Shown: positions 20,601-30,861, numbered from the stretch's first letter. The stretch is 64,000 bases of DNA from Simplicispira psychrophila DSM 11588 (GCF_000688255.1 NZ_JHYS01000015.1:24963-88962); one strand, 5' to 3'. Made by a program: numbers and translations. The notes: generated by a model from the sequence alone, not told the origin.

Positions 20601-20650
20601 TCATTGATCTAATCAATTGAATAAATACTATTAATAGTACAAAACTATTT
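20601..20650. promoter_or_regulatory. AT-rich divergent promoter region of ahpC / bfr with OxyR-like element
   Basis: This is much richer in A and T than the surrounding DNA. It contains ATAG-N7-CTAT (20634-20648), the spacing of an OxyR half of the four-element consensus; the neighbouring elements are weak. It also has the inverted repeat ATTGAT-CTA-ATCAAT (20603-20617). Peroxide control of ahpC by OxyR is well known in proteobacteria, so the assignment is plausible but based on one half-site. Confidence 0.4.
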
Positions 20651-20739
20651 AATAACCGCATCGCCCCTCACCGTCTGCTTGTTGCCCTCTCGGGCAGGCC
20701 GCACAATAGCTGTTTTCACCGCATCGCAAGGAGTCCACC

Positions 20740-21216
20740 ATGAAAGGTGACGCACAAGTCATTACCTATCTGCAGGCGCAACTCAAAAACGAGCTGACTG
20801 CCATCAACCAGTATTTTTTGCATTACCGCATGCTCAAGCACTGGGGCTTCGACAAGCTGGCCAAGAAGGAATATGAGGAGTCGATCGGCGAGATGAAGCA
20901 CGCCGACCTGCTGATGGATCGCATCTTCATGCTCGACGGCCTGCCCAATCTGCAAGATTTGGCCAAGCTGCAAGTGGGCGAAGACGTACCCGAGATTTTG
21001 GCCTGCGACCTGCGCTCGGAACTGGGCGCGCAAGCCACCGTCAAAGAAGGCATGGCGCATTGCGAAACGGTGCGCGATTACGTCTCACGCGACCTGCTAC
21101 AAAAAATTCTCGACGACACCGAGGAGCACATCGACTTCTTGGAAACGCAGATCGAGTTGATCGACAAAGTCGGCCTGCAAAACTATCTGCAATCGCAAAT
21201 GGGCGAAGTGGGCTGA
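20740..21216 (+). CDS. bfr: Bacterioferritin
   Basis: This 158-residue four-helix-bundle iron-storage protein forms 24-subunit shells that oxidise Fe2+ and store it as a ferric core. Ferroxidase residues are visible in LKNELTAINQYFLHYR (Glu18), in EMKHADLLMDR (Glu51, His54) and in DDTEEHIDFLETQ. The heme-binding methionine is Met52, at the dimer interface. Length and sequence match the proteobacterial Bfr. The start has AAGGAG 8 nt upstream. It is divergent from ahpC, which links iron storage and peroxide defence, and a GC hairpin terminator follows. Confidence 0.97.
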   Translation: MKGDAQVITYLQAQLKNELTAINQYFLHYRMLKHWGFDKLAKKEYEESIGEMKHADLLMDRIFMLDGLPNLQDLAKLQVGEDVPEILACDLRSELGAQATVKEGMAHCETVRDYVSRDLLQKILDDTEEHIDFLETQIELIDKVGLQNYLQSQMGEVG

Positions 21217-21237
21217 CACCCAGCTGGCGCTCTCGAC

Positions 21238-21260
21238 ACGCGGGCTTCGGCCCGTTTTTT
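21238..21260 (+). terminator. Rho-independent terminator of bfr
   Basis: Stem ACGCGGGC / GGCCCGT with loop TTC and six T residues, 22 nt after the bfr stop. Confidence 0.85.
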
Positions 21261-21262
21261 CA

Positions 21263-21318
21263 TATTAAAAACGGCTGCAACGCTTATGTATTCTGCGCTT
21301 ATAGCTATCGTTTTTAAA
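21263..21318 (+). repeat. Dispersed intergenic repeat, copy D
   Basis: ACGGCTGCAACGCTTATG and CTGCGCTTATAGCTATCG match the family's left and right blocks. It lies between the bfr terminator and the VF530-like gene. Confidence 0.7.
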
Positions 21319-21335
21319 TTTCACAGTACCCCGCC

Positions 21336-21677
21336 ATGACCGAACCCGTCGATTCCACCTCCGCCGCCCCGGCGCCTGCGGCGCAGCCGCGCAACCCGCT
21401 GCACGGTCTGACGCTGCAGGCGATGGTCGAGGGTCTGGCCAATTATTTTGGCTGGCAAGAGCTGGGCGAGCGCATTCCGGTGCGCTGCTTTCAAAGCGAC
21501 CCCAGCGTAGCGTCGAGTCTGAAGTTTTTGCGCAAAACCCCCTGGGCGCGCGAAAAGGTCGAGAGCCTGTACCTGTTCATGCTGCGCGATCAACGCCGCT
21601 ATGCCGCTGCCGCACCGGCTGCTGCGCCCTCAACGTCCGCGCCACCAGCCGCCACCCCACCGGCCACACCAGACTGA
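21336..21677 (+). CDS. VF530 / DUF2132 family protein
   Basis: This 113-residue protein has a central ~65-residue domain (NPLHGLTLQAMVEGLANYFG, then IPVRCFQSDPSVASSLKFLR, then PWAREKVESLYLFML) that matches the VF530-like family. A member from Vibrio fischeri has been structurally described and proposed to bind DNA. The rest of the protein, before and after, is Ala/Pro-rich and probably disordered. There is no signal peptide, so it is cytosolic. The stop is 1 nt from the stop of the convergent comEC gene. The function is unknown beyond the family link. Confidence 0.8.
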   Translation: MTEPVDSTSAAPAPAAQPRNPLHGLTLQAMVEGLANYFGWQELGERIPVRCFQSDPSVASSLKFLRKTPWAREKVESLYLFMLRDQRRYAAAAPAAAPSTSAPPAATPPATPD

Positions 21678-21678
21678 A

Positions 21679-24168
21679 TCACGGCTCGATGCGGTGCTGC
21701 CAATAGCGCTGCTGCTGCGCGCGCTCGCACCGCACCTGCGCCGGCTGCGCCGACTGCCAGGTGGCTGCGCCGCAGTGCGCTGAATCCCACACCGCAATAC
21801 CGCGCTCGCGGTAGCGTTGCATCACTTGCGCTGCCGGGTGGCCAAAGCGGCTGCGGTAAGCCGCCTGCACCAGCGCGGCACGCGGTTGCACGGCGTCCAG
21901 AAATGCGCCACTCGACGAAGTCTTGCTGCCGTGGTGCGGCACCAGCAGGACATCGGCGGCCAGCGCCGCTTGGCGATCGAGCAGCGCTTGTTCTTGGGCC
22001 TTTTCAATATCGCCCACCAGCAGCGCCACCGCCCCCCGCCCTGACGCGATACGCAGCACGCAGCTTTGGGTATTTGGGTTGTGCGCCCGCTCGGCGCCGC
22101 CGCCTTCACCCGGCAAGGGATGCAGCACGGCAAAGTCCACGCCGTCCCATTGCCACTGCTGGCCGGCCAGACACGGCTGCACAGGATGCAGCGTTTGCAG
22201 GTGGTGTTCGCCTTCAATCGAGCCCATCAACTGCGCCTGCGGCTGCTGCGCCAGCACCGCCGCCGCGCCGCCGGTGTGGTCGCTGTCGCGGTGGCTGAGC
22301 ATCAGCACATCGACACGCGCATCCAATGCACGCAGCAGCGGCACCAGCACCCGGCCACCGGCATCGCTGTGGGCGCTGTAGCGCGGGCCGGTGTCATACA
22401 GCAGCGTGTGGGTGGCGGTGCGCACCAGCACGGCATTGCCCTGGCCGACGTCGGCAGCGAGTAATTCAAATTGCCCCGGTGGCGGGCGCGGCGCCTGCCA
22501 CAGCAACACCGGCAACAGCAGCGGCAGACCCAGCAAACGCACCGACCACGGCAGGCGCATGGCCAGCAGCACGCCGCCAGCGACACCCGCCAGCCCAGCC
22601 CACAACGGCGCCGCGGCCACCCAGACGCTGGCCAGTGGCAGCGCGGCCAACCACTGCAACCACACCGCCATGCCCTGCACTGCCCAACCTGCCAAATGCC
22701 ACAGCGGGGCCCATAACACACCGGCAAAGGCCAGCGGCGTGACCACCAGCGTCACCCACGGAATCGCCAGCAGATTGGCCAGCAACCCGACCAATGACAC
22801 CTGACCAAACAGCAGCAGCGTGAGCGGCGTCAGCGCCAGCGTGACCACGCCCTGCTCACGCAACAAGGACATAAAGTGGCCTCTAACGCCCTTACTGCCT
22901 GCGCTAGAAGCTCCTTTATCAGTAGCAAACAGTACCGCCACCGCCACAAAACTCAGCCAGAATCCGGCTTGCCACAAAGCCCACGGATCAGGCAGCACCA
23001 CCACCGCGCAGGTCAGCAGCCAAGCGGGCGGCCACGGCCAGCGCCGCCCGCTCAGGCGCAGCAGCGCCGCCGTGCCGAGCATGGCCACGGTACGCTGCGC
23101 CGGCACACCCCAGCCGCTGAACAGCGCATACGCCAGCGCCAGCAGCACCCCGCCGACCAACGCCGCCGAAGGTGCCGGCCAGCGCAGGCACAGACGTTCC
23201 GAGCGCCGCCACAACCATCGCACCAACAGCGCCGCCACCCAGGCAAACAGCGTGATGTGCAGACCCGAAATACTCATCAGATGGGCCACGCCGGTGGCAC
23301 GAAACACATCCCAATCGCTGCGATCAATGGCGCGCTGATCGCCCGTCACCAAGGCCGCCACCACACCGGCGATGCGCACCGCAGTGGCGTCGGTCGGGTC
23401 GCTGGCCAGACGGTTCAGGATGGCATCGCGCACCGACTGGCGGGCTTGCTCGATCGGATAGCGCCAAGTGGTATCCAGGCGCTGTGGTGCTATGTCATGC
23501 GCCCCAACGCGCACATAACCGACGCCCTGCACCCCCTGCCCCCACAGCCACAGTTCGTAGTCAAAACCGTGCGGATTGCGCTCGCCGTGCGGCGCTTTCA
23601 AACGCGCTGTCAGGCGCCAGCGCTCGCCGGCCCGCAATGCTGGCACCGCGCCCGGCGGCTGCGTTACCGCGCTGGCGCGACTGCCCTCACGCCAGTCGCC
23701 GGCGTACCAGCCAAGATCGATCAGTGGGGGCAGCTGCACCGCCCTGCCGTCCAGCTGCGCCGCCTCAACCGCCAGACGCAGGCGCACACCGCCGCCTTCA
23801 ATCGGCTGCGGCATGGCGGCAATCACCCCGGTGATACGCACATCGCGCCCCTCCAGCGCCGGGCTCAAAGCCTGCGCCGCAAAGTCGCTGGCACGCAGGC
23901 CGCACACGGCAAACAGCAGGCCGGCTGCGGCCAGAACCACAGCGATGCCCACTCCTCTGCGCCGCCGTCCCCAGCACCACAGCGCACCCAGCGCCGCTGC
24001 GCTGCCCAGCCCCAGCAGCGCATACAGCGCCAGCGACCACAGCACCGGCTGACGCACTTGTAGCGCTGTCCCTAATAAAACACCGAGCAGCAGCGGCACC
24101 AGCGCCGACGAACGCGGCGGCGCCAGCGCAAAATCAAGCGTGGGCTGGGCAGGCGCAGAAATATCCAT
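21679..24168 (-). CDS. comEC: DNA internalization competence protein ComEC/Rec2
   Basis: This 829-residue polytopic membrane protein forms the channel for single-stranded DNA uptake during natural transformation. The N-terminal part (DUF4131-like) contains the OB-fold region. The central Competence domain has the typical GVAHLMSISGLHITLFAW segment. The C-terminal ~250 residues form a metallo-beta-lactamase-like domain with MLSHRDSDHTGGAA and LLVPHHGSKTSSS, so the metal-binding motifs look intact. The reading frame contains a copy of the dispersed repeat (22871-22925) that encodes a short hydrophilic stretch, DKGASSAGSKGVRGH, in a loop between membrane helices. The start ATG at 24168 gives MDISAPAQP. 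Confidence 0.95.
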   Translation of the reverse strand: MDISAPAQPTLDFALAPPRSSALVPLLLGVLLGTALQVRQPVLWSLALYALLGLGSAAALGALWCWGRRRRGVGIAVVLAAAGLLFAVCGLRASDFAAQALSPALEGRDVRITGVIAAMPQPIEGGGVRLRLAVEAAQLDGRAVQLPPLIDLGWYAGDWREGSRASAVTQPPGAVPALRAGERWRLTARLKAPHGERNPHGFDYELWLWGQGVQGVGYVRVGAHDIAPQRLDTTWRYPIEQARQSVRDAILNRLASDPTDATAVRIAGVVAALVTGDQRAIDRSDWDVFRATGVAHLMSISGLHITLFAWVAALLVRWLWRRSERLCLRWPAPSAALVGGVLLALAYALFSGWGVPAQRTVAMLGTAALLRLSGRRWPWPPAWLLTCAVVVLPDPWALWQAGFWLSFVAVAVLFATDKGASSAGSKGVRGHFMSLLREQGVVTLALTPLTLLLFGQVSLVGLLANLLAIPWVTLVVTPLAFAGVLWAPLWHLAGWAVQGMAVWLQWLAALPLASVWVAAAPLWAGLAGVAGGVLLAMRLPWSVRLLGLPLLLPVLLWQAPRPPPGQFELLAADVGQGNAVLVRTATHTLLYDTGPRYSAHSDAGGRVLVPLLRALDARVDVLMLSHRDSDHTGGAAAVLAQQPQAQLMGSIEGEHHLQTLHPVQPCLAGQQWQWDGVDFAVLHPLPGEGGGAERAHNPNTQSCVLRIASGRGAVALLVGDIEKAQEQALLDRQAALAADVLLVPHHGSKTSSSGAFLDAVQPRAALVQAAYRSRFGHPAAQVMQRYRERGIAVWDSAHCGAATWQSAQPAQVRCERAQQQRYWQHRIEP
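22871..22925 (+). repeat. Dispersed repeat copy E, inside comEC
   Basis: GGCCTCTAACGCCCTTACTG and TGCGCTAGAAGCTCCTTTAT match the family blocks. It lies on the strand opposite to comEC and is read through in frame. It is one of three clear copies inside coding sequence. Confidence 0.75.
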
Positions 24169-24308
24169 AACGCCATGCTAAATGCCGCGGCTCTCCCTCG
24201 TCCCACTGCGATCACAAGAAATGCCACCGCCACCGCTGTATAAAAGCGCTGTGCCAGCGCCACCAAGGCGTGGCTTGTTTTTTCCACACACTCCCCGCAA
24301 GGACGCCC

Positions 24309-24767
24309 ATGAATATTTACGACAAACTCTCCGCCCTGAACATCACCCTGCCGCCCGTGTCGGTACCGGCTGCCGCCTATCTGCCCTATGTGCAAACCGG
24401 CAATCTGGTGTTTTTAAGCGGTCACATCGCACGCCAAGAAGGCAAACCCTGGGTCGGGCAGCTGGGCCGCACCATGGGCACCGAAGGCGGCAAAGTGGCA
24501 GCGCGCGCCGTGGCCATTGACCTGATGGGCACCTTGCAGGTGGCAGCCGGCGGCGATCTGAACCGCGTGGTGCGTATCGTCAAGCTGATGAGTTTGGTCA
24601 ATTCGACCAGCGACTTCACCGAGCAGCACTTGGTGACCAACGGCGCCAGCGAGCTGCTGGCCGAGGTCTTTGGCGAGCGCGGCACGCACGCGCGCAGCGC
24701 TTTTGGCGTGGCGCAAATTCCGATGGGAGCCTGCGTCGAGATTGAGCTGATCGCCGAATTGGCGTAA
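24309..24767 (+). CDS. RidA family protein (YjgF/YER057c/UK114)
   Basis: This 152-residue protein has the RidA fold. The segments GNLVFLSGHIARQEGKPWVG, VAIDLMGTLQVAAGGDLNRV and RSAFGVAQIPMGACVEIELIAEL correspond to the family core and its C-terminal signature. True RidA proteins hydrolyse reactive enamines/imines such as 2-aminoacrylate using an Arg. Here the region R-S-A-F-G-V-A-Q-I-P-M-G shows the equivalent position as Ser/Ala rather than the canonical V-R-V, which places it in one of the paralogous RidA subfamilies of uncertain activity. The start at 24309 is chosen because AAGGA precedes it; the frame upstream is not protein-like. Confidence 0.88.
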   Translation: MNIYDKLSALNITLPPVSVPAAAYLPYVQTGNLVFLSGHIARQEGKPWVGQLGRTMGTEGGKVAARAVAIDLMGTLQVAAGGDLNRVVRIVKLMSLVNSTSDFTEQHLVTNGASELLAEVFGERGTHARSAFGVAQIPMGACVEIELIAELA

Positions 24768-24787
24768 CGCCCGGTGCGGGGGCTGCG

Positions 24788-26323
24788 CTAGACCTTGAAC
24801 GCCGACACCACCTGTGCCAACTGCTCAGCCTGTTCATGCAGGCTTTGTGCGGCAGCAGCGCTTTCTTCTACCAGGGCGGCGTTTTGCTGCGTCATCTGGT
24901 CGAGGTTGCCCACGGCCTGACTGACCTGCGCAATGCCGGTACTCTGCTCGGTCGAGGCAGAGGTGATTTCGCCAATCATGTCGGTCACACGCTGCACCGA
25001 CTGCACGATGTCCTGCATGGTGGTGCCCGCATCCTGCACCAGCCGCGTGCCGGCGCCGACCTTCTCCACCGAGGCGCTGATCAGCTCCTTGATCTCTTTG
25101 GCCGCCTGCGCCGAGCGCCCGGCTAGGCTGCGCACCTCGCTGGCGACGACAGCAAAACCTCGGCCCTGCTCGCCAGCGCGTGCCGCTTCCACGGCGGCGT
25201 TCAGCGCCAGGATGTTGGTCTGGAAGGCAATGGAGTCGATCACGCCAATGATGTCGGCAATTTTTTTGCTGCTGTGGTTGATCTCTTCCATAGTGCTCAC
25301 CACCTGGCCGACCACCTCGCCGCCCCGGCGCGCCACGCCCGAAGCGCCAGCGGCCAGCGTGCTGGCCTGCTGCGCGCTGCTGGCGCTTTGCGCGATGGTG
25401 CTGCTGAATTGCTCCATGGCGGCGGCCGCTTCTTGCAGGTTGCTGGCGGTTTGCTCGGTGCGTGCCGACAAGTCGTGGTTACCGCTGGCGATCTGGCTGC
25501 TGGCGGTGGCAATGCTGTCGGTGCTCTGGCGCACCTGGTGCACCATGCGCCCGAGCGCACCGCTCATGGCATAGAGCGCACGCAGCAGCTCGCCAAATTC
25601 GTCACCCCGCGTCACTTGGTGACGGGCGCTCAGGTCACCGCCGGCAATGCGCACCGCCAAAGCATTGGCCTCTACCAGCGGCTGCTGGATGCTGCGGATC
25701 AGCAACCCGGCGCCTGCCAGGATGGCCAGCAGCACCAGGCCCACGCTGCCTGCAGCGATCTGCAGCGTGGTGGTGCGCGCCGCCAGGGTGGTCTGCTGCT
25801 GTTGCTGCGCCGCCTGCTGCTGCATCTGCACAAAGTCGTGCAAGGTTTGCAAGTAAGCGCTGGAGGCCGGGTTGTAGGTGCCATTGATAAAGGCCACCGC
25901 CTCGGCGGACTGGCCATCGGCCTTGAGTTGGCGCGCCTTGGTACGGGCCTCGGTCATGGTTTTGCGCGCAGCAGCTATTTTTGCCATGTGCGCCCGGTCA
26001 GCGTCGGTCAGCCCCATGGCTTCCATCGATTTTTGCGCTTCGCTGATGCGCGCCGTAGTCGCCGCCATGGCGTCTTTGAACACGCGCTCCACCTCGGGGT
26101 CACTGCTGACGATGATCGCCTGGGTACGCGCGGCATTTGTCTCCGTCAGGCCCATCCAGCGCAAAGCCGCTTCTACGCGACTGGCCAGCGCCGCGCTGGC
26201 CACCTCGCTTTCAGCCTCGACTGTGATGGTGCGATAGCCAGCAAAGCCTATCGCCGCCACCAAGAGGGCCACGATGGCCATTACAGAAAACCACAACTTG
26301 TGCGCCATTCGAAGCTGATTCAT
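24788..26323 (-). CDS. Methyl-accepting chemotaxis protein
   Basis: This 511-residue transmembrane chemoreceptor begins with a short cytosolic stretch and TM1 ([21 protein letters not shown]). A periplasmic four-helix-bundle-type sensor domain (about residues 32-188) follows, then TM2 near residue 190, HAMP (~212-265) and the cytoplasmic signalling domain. The hairpin tip reads [20 protein letters not shown] then [17 protein letters not shown], the highly conserved CheA/CheW contact site. The C-terminus ([13 protein letters not shown]) lacks the CheR-tethering NWETF pentapeptide. The ligand is unknown. It stands alone, with no che genes nearby. Confidence 0.95.
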   Translation of the reverse strand: MNQLRMAHKLWFSVMAIVALLVAAIGFAGYRTITVEAESEVASAALASRVEAALRWMGLTETNAARTQAIIVSSDPEVERVFKDAMAATTARISEAQKSMEAMGLTDADRAHMAKIAAARKTMTEARTKARQLKADGQSAEAVAFINGTYNPASSAYLQTLHDFVQMQQQAAQQQQQTTLAARTTTLQIAAGSVGLVLLAILAGAGLLIRSIQQPLVEANALAVRIAGGDLSARHQVTRGDEFGELLRALYAMSGALGRMVHQVRQSTDSIATASSQIASGNHDLSARTEQTASNLQEAAAAMEQFSSTIAQSASSAQQASTLAAGASGVARRGGEVVGQVVSTMEEINHSSKKIADIIGVIDSIAFQTNILALNAAVEAARAGEQGRGFAVVASEVRSLAGRSAQAAKEIKELISASVEKVGAGTRLVQDAGTTMQDIVQSVQRVTDMIGEITSASTEQSTGIAQVSQAVGNLDQMTQQNAALVEESAAAAQSLHEQAEQLAQVVSAFKV

Positions 26324-26423
26324 ACAGAAGACTGCTCTCTCAGTGGAGTATAAAAATAAACATTTCTCCCCAATGATTACACCAGAATCGCCTGACCGGC
26401 CTTGCGGGCCATCAACAACCGGC

Positions 26424-28790
26424 CTACTCCACCCGCGTCACCACGCCCGGTTTGAAGCCTAGGTCGGCCGCCTTGCCCTTGCGCCCCCGCAGCGCGCGGG
26501 CGTTGTTGAGCGAGCGAATCTCCAGCGTTTCTTCGCGCTGCTTGCCCCCGCGGCCAACGCCTTCGATACGGATGCTGCGCGTGTAAGCGGCGGCACCGGC
26601 CAACGCATCTTTGTCTTCCAAGTCGATCAGCATCAGCCCACGCCCGCCCTTGTCCATGCGCTTGAGTTCGGCCATTTCAAAGGTCAGGATGCGTCCGCCG
26701 ACCGAGGCACAGGCAACATGCGTCGCGGCCAGCAACGCCGCGCTGCCGCTGCTGTGGGCGGCGTGCGAGGGCACGCACACCGCCTCGCCCTCGGCCAGGC
26801 TGATGAAGGCTTTACCGCTTTTATTGCGCGACACCATGCCTTCGACGCTGGCCAGAAAGCCATAACCGCCGGTGCTGGCCAGCAGCAGGGTGGCGGCGGC
26901 GGGGCCGGCAAAGTAGTGGGCCATCTGCGTGCCAGCCTCCAGCTCGATCAGCGTCGTCACCGGCTGACCATCACCACGGGCGTTGGGCAATTGCGCCACC
27001 GGCACCGAATACACGCGGCCATTGCTGCCGAACATCAGGAAGGTATCGACGGTGCGACATTCAAAGGTGCCGTACAACAGGTCGCCGGCCTTGAAGGCAA
27101 AGCTGCCCGCCTCGTGGCCGTGGCCGTTGCGCGAACGCACCCAGCCTTTTTCTGACACCACCACCGTCACCGGCTCATCCACCACCTTGACCTCGACCAC
27201 GGCTTTTTTCTCGGCCTGGATCAGCGTGCGGCGATCATCGGCAAACTGCTTGGCATCCGCCTCGACCTCTCTGACCATCAGGCGGCGCAGCGCAGCCGGA
27301 CTGCCCAAAATCTCCTCCAACTTGCCTTGACTATCACGCAGCGCTTGCAGTTCTTGCTCAATCTTGATGGCTTCCAGCCGCGCGAGTTGGCGCAGGCGGA
27401 TTTCCAAAATATCCTCGGCTTGGCGCTCGCTCAAGGCAAAGCGCTCTATCAGCGCCGCTTTGGGCTCATCGGCATTGCGGATGATGGCGATCACCTCGTC
27501 GAGGTTGAGCAGCACGATCTGCCGCCCCTCCAAGATGTGGATGCGATCGAGCACCTTGTCCAAACGGTGCTGCGAGCGCCGCGTGATGGTGGTCTGGCGG
27601 AAGGCAATCCACTCGACCAGCATCTGGCGCAGCGACTTCTGCACCGGCTTGCCGTTGATACCGATCATGGTCAGGTTGATGGACGACGATGTCTCCAGAC
27701 TGGTATGCGCCAGCAGCGCCGTGATCAACTCTTGCTGCGGCGTTTTGCTGGTCTTGGGCTCACACACCAGGCGCACCGCAGCGTCCTTGCTGGATTCATC
27801 ACGCACGCCGTCCAGCACCGCCAGCACGCTGGCCTTGAGCAGCACCTGGTCTTGGCTCAGCGCCTTTTTGCCGCTCTTGATCTTTGGATTGGTCAGCTCT
27901 TCAATTTCTTCCAACACCCGCTGCGTGCTCACGCCGGGCGGCAGCTCGGTCACCACCAGCTGCCACTGGCCGCGTGCCAGTTCTTCAATTTTCCAGCGCG
28001 CCCGCACCTTCAGACTGCCGCGCCCGCTGCGGTAAGCGTCGGCAATGTCGCTGGCCGGGCTGATGATCTGGCCGCCGCCGGGATAGTCCGGGCCGGGCAA
28101 GATGGTCAGCAAATCCGCCTCGGGCAATTGCGGATTTCTGATGAGCGCGACGCAGGCATCGGCCACTTCGCGCAAGTTGTGGCTAGGGATTTCGGTCGCC
28201 AAACCGACCGCAATGCCGCTGGCGCCGTTGAGCAAGGCAAACGGCAGGCGCGCCGGCAACTGGCGCGGCTCGGTGGTCGAGCCGTCGTAGTTGGGGATGA
28301 AATCCACCGTGCCTTCGTCAATCTCTTCCACCAGCAGCCGGGTGATTTTGGCCAGCCGCGCCTCGGTGTAGCGCATCGCCGCCGCGCCGTCGCCATCGCG
28401 CGAGCCAAAGTTGCCCTGGCCGTCGATCAGCGGATAGCGCTGGGAAAAATCCTGCGCCATGCGCACCAGCGCGTCGTAGGCCGATTGGTCGCCGTGCGGG
28501 TGAAAGCGCCCCAGCACATCGCCGACCACGCGCGCACTCTTGACCGGCTTGGGCGCCGTGCTGCCGTTGGCCCCCGAGTAGCTCAGGCCCATGCGCTCCA
28601 TGGCGTACAAAATGCGCCGCTGCACCGGCTTCATGCCGTCGCAGACATCGGGCAGCGCGCGGCCCTTGACGACGCTCAGCGCGTATTCCAGGTAGGCGCG
28701 CTGGGCGTAGCTGCCCAGGCAGTCGCCATCACCAGCGCTATCGTCAGGGACTGGCGGCTCGGCCAGAGGAGTCAAAAGATCGTCGGTCAT
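26424..28790 (-). CDS. parC: DNA topoisomerase IV subunit A
   Basis: This 788-residue protein is the cutting subunit of topoisomerase IV, which separates linked daughter chromosomes. The winged-helix region contains [17 protein letters not shown] and the quinolone-determining region [17 protein letters not shown]. The catalytic tyrosine is Tyr141 in [13 protein letters not shown], which forms the covalent link to DNA. The C-terminal part forms a reduced beta-pinwheel. Assignment as ParC rather than GyrA rests on length, the absence of a clear GyrA box, and pairing with parE. ATG 28790 is preceded by CTCTCCC rather than a strong Shine-Dalgarno. A repeat copy separates it from parE. Confidence 0.95.
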   Translation of the reverse strand: MTDDLLTPLAEPPVPDDSAGDGDCLGSYAQRAYLEYALSVVKGRALPDVCDGMKPVQRRILYAMERMGLSYSGANGSTAPKPVKSARVVGDVLGRFHPHGDQSAYDALVRMAQDFSQRYPLIDGQGNFGSRDGDGAAAMRYTEARLAKITRLLVEEIDEGTVDFIPNYDGSTTEPRQLPARLPFALLNGASGIAVGLATEIPSHNLREVADACVALIRNPQLPEADLLTILPGPDYPGGGQIISPASDIADAYRSGRGSLKVRARWKIEELARGQWQLVVTELPPGVSTQRVLEEIEELTNPKIKSGKKALSQDQVLLKASVLAVLDGVRDESSKDAAVRLVCEPKTSKTPQQELITALLAHTSLETSSSINLTMIGINGKPVQKSLRQMLVEWIAFRQTTITRRSQHRLDKVLDRIHILEGRQIVLLNLDEVIAIIRNADEPKAALIERFALSERQAEDILEIRLRQLARLEAIKIEQELQALRDSQGKLEEILGSPAALRRLMVREVEADAKQFADDRRTLIQAEKKAVVEVKVVDEPVTVVVSEKGWVRSRNGHGHEAGSFAFKAGDLLYGTFECRTVDTFLMFGSNGRVYSVPVAQLPNARGDGQPVTTLIELEAGTQMAHYFAGPAAATLLLASTGGYGFLASVEGMVSRNKSGKAFISLAEGEAVCVPSHAAHSSGSAALLAATHVACASVGGRILTFEMAELKRMDKGGRGLMLIDLEDKDALAGAAAYTRSIRIEGVGRGGKQREETLEIRSLNNARALRGRKGKAADLGFKPGVVTRVE

Positions 28791-28800
28791 GGGAGAGTTA

Positions 28801-28853
28801 TTCAAAAATGAGAGCTACTAGCACTTACTACATAAGGGCTAGAGGCCAAAAAC
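28801..28853 (-). repeat. Dispersed intergenic repeat, copy F
   Basis: Inverted copy. Minus strand reads GGCCTCTAGCCCTTATG and AAGTGCTAGTAGCTCTCA. It lies between parE and parC, both on the minus strand, and could form a stem in the transcript. Confidence 0.75.
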
Positions 28854-28866
28854 ACGCATATGTGGC

Positions 28867-30861
28867 TCAAATATCGACTTCGACGCTGTCGCCGTGCAGT
28901 TCCATCAGCTCGCGCCGCGCGCCGGCTTCGCCCTTGCCCATCAGCTTGGTGATCAGGCTCTCGGTCGCGGCAAAGTCCATGCCGCCCAGTTGCACCGGCA
29001 GCAGGCGGCGGGTATCGGGGTTGAGGGTGGTTTCCCACAGTTGCTCGGCGTTCATTTCACCCAGGCCCTTGAAGCGGCTGATGGCGCATTTGTCACGCGC
29101 TACGCCGTCTTTCACCGCCTTGTCGAGGATGGCGGTCAGCTCGCCCTCGTCCAGCGCATACACCTTCGCAGCCGGTTTTTTGCCGCGTGCGGGCACATCC
29201 ACCCTGAACAGCGGCGGGCGTGCCACATAAATGTGGCCGGTGTCGATGAGCTTGGGAAAGTGGCGGAAGAACAAAGTCAGCAGCAGCACTTGGATGTGCG
29301 AGCCATCCACGTCGGCGTCCGAGAGGATGCAAATCTTGCCGTAGCGCAGGCCGCTCAGATCCGGCTCGTCGTTAGCGCCATGCGGATCGACGCCGATGGC
29401 GACGGAAATATCGTGGATTTCATTGTTGGCAAACAGCCGGTCGCGCTCGACTTCCCAGGTGTTGAGCACCTTGCCGCGCAGCGGCAGCACCGCCTGAGTT
29501 TCCTTGTCGCGTCCCATCTTGGCGCTGCCGCCGGCGCTGTCACCCTCGACCAGAAACACCTCGTTGTAGGCAAGGTCGCGGCTTTCGCAATCGGTCAGCT
29601 TGCCCGGCAGCACCGCCACGCCCGAGCCTTTGCGCTTTTCGACTTTTTGACCCGCCTTCTGGCGCGTCTGTGCAGCTTTGATCGCCAGTTCAGCCAGCTT
29701 CTTGCCGTATTCGACATGCTGGTTCAGCCACAGCTCCAGCGCCGGACGGACAAAACTGCTGACCAGCCGCACCGCATCGCGCGAATTGAGGCGCTCTTTG
29801 ATCTGGCCTTGAAACTGCGGATCGAGCACCTTGGCCGAGAGCACATAGTTGGCACGCGCGAACACATCCTCGGGCATCAGTTTGACGCCCTTGGGCAGCA
29901 AGCTGTGGAACTCAATAAAGCTTTTGACGGCTTGGAACAGGCCATCGCGCAGACCGCTCTCGTGCGTGCCGCCGGCGCTGGTCGGGATCAGGTTGACGTA
30001 GCTCTCGCGCACCGGCGCGCCCTCTTCGGTAAAGGCCACGCACCAGGAGGCGCCCTCGCCTTCGGCAAAGCTGTCGTGGCCGCTGTCGGCAAAGCCTTCG
30101 CCCTCAAACAATGGAATCACCGGGTCGGTGACCAACGTCTGCGCCAGGTAGTCGCGCAGCCCGCCCTTGTATTGCCAGGTTTGCGTTTCGCGTGTCTTCT
30201 CGTTGATCAGCGACACCGACACGCCGGGCATCAGCACCGCTTTGCTGCGCAGCAGGTGGATCAGCGCGGGCATCGGCAACTGGCTGGACTCAAAGTATTT
30301 GGCGTCGGGCCAGGCGCGCACGCTGGTGCCTTGGCGGCGGTCGCCCGCCACTTGCGGACGCAAGGCCAGCGGCTCGATAACGTCGCCGCCGGAGAACACC
30401 AGCGTCGCCACTTGGCCTTCACGGTGGCTGGCCACTTCCATGCGCTGCGACAGCGCATTGGTCACCGAGACGCCGACGCCGTGCAGGCCGCCGGAGAAGC
30501 TGTAAGCGCCGCCTTTGCCTTTGTCGAACTTGCCGCCGGCGTGCAGTTGGGTGAACACCAGCTCGATGACGGGTGCGTTTTCTTCCGGGTGCAGGCCAAA
30601 CGGAATGCCGCGGCCGTCGTCGTCAATGCTGACTGAGCCATCGGCGTGCAGCGTAACTTTGATTTTTTTGCCGTGGCCGGCGAGGGCTTCGTCGGCGGCG
30701 TTGTCCAGCACTTCTTGGATGACGTGCAGCGGGTTGTCGGTGCGCGTGTACATACCCGGGCGTTGCTTGACCGGCTCTAAGCCCTTGAGGACGCGGATCG
30801 AGCTTTCGGAATATTCGGGGGGGATTGCGGAAAGGGATGCGGGAGTGGGTTTAACGGCCAT
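28867..30861 (-). CDS. parE: DNA topoisomerase IV subunit B
   Basis: This 664-residue ATPase subunit of topoisomerase IV shows the GHKL ATP-binding motifs near the N-terminus (VIQEVLDNAADEALAG, DDGRGIP, and the glycine-rich GGLHGVGVSVTNALS). The TOPRIM motif is EGDSAGGSAKMGRD, with the downstream DADVDGSHIQVLLL metal-binding acid residues. The C-terminal region (RFKGLGEMNAEQLWETTLNP) is also typical. ATG 30861 gives MAVKPTPASLS. There is no Shine-Dalgarno; instead a TACAAT hexamer lies 8 nt upstream of the ATG, suggesting a leaderless transcript. parC follows downstream on the same strand. Confidence 0.96.
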   Translation of the reverse strand: MAVKPTPASLSAIPPEYSESSIRVLKGLEPVKQRPGMYTRTDNPLHVIQEVLDNAADEALAGHGKKIKVTLHADGSVSIDDDGRGIPFGLHPEENAPVIELVFTQLHAGGKFDKGKGGAYSFSGGLHGVGVSVTNALSQRMEVASHREGQVATLVFSGGDVIEPLALRPQVAGDRRQGTSVRAWPDAKYFESSQLPMPALIHLLRSKAVLMPGVSVSLINEKTRETQTWQYKGGLRDYLAQTLVTDPVIPLFEGEGFADSGHDSFAEGEGASWCVAFTEEGAPVRESYVNLIPTSAGGTHESGLRDGLFQAVKSFIEFHSLLPKGVKLMPEDVFARANYVLSAKVLDPQFQGQIKERLNSRDAVRLVSSFVRPALELWLNQHVEYGKKLAELAIKAAQTRQKAGQKVEKRKGSGVAVLPGKLTDCESRDLAYNEVFLVEGDSAGGSAKMGRDKETQAVLPLRGKVLNTWEVERDRLFANNEIHDISVAIGVDPHGANDEPDLSGLRYGKICILSDADVDGSHIQVLLLTLFFRHFPKLIDTGHIYVARPPLFRVDVPARGKKPAAKVYALDEGELTAILDKAVKDGVARDKCAISRFKGLGEMNAEQLWETTLNPDTRRLLPVQLGGMDFAATESLITKLMGKGEAGARRELMELHGDSVEVDI

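Noticed and set aside
27327..28811. Long antisense frame over parC
   Set aside because: No motif, shadow composition, parC fully explains this region.
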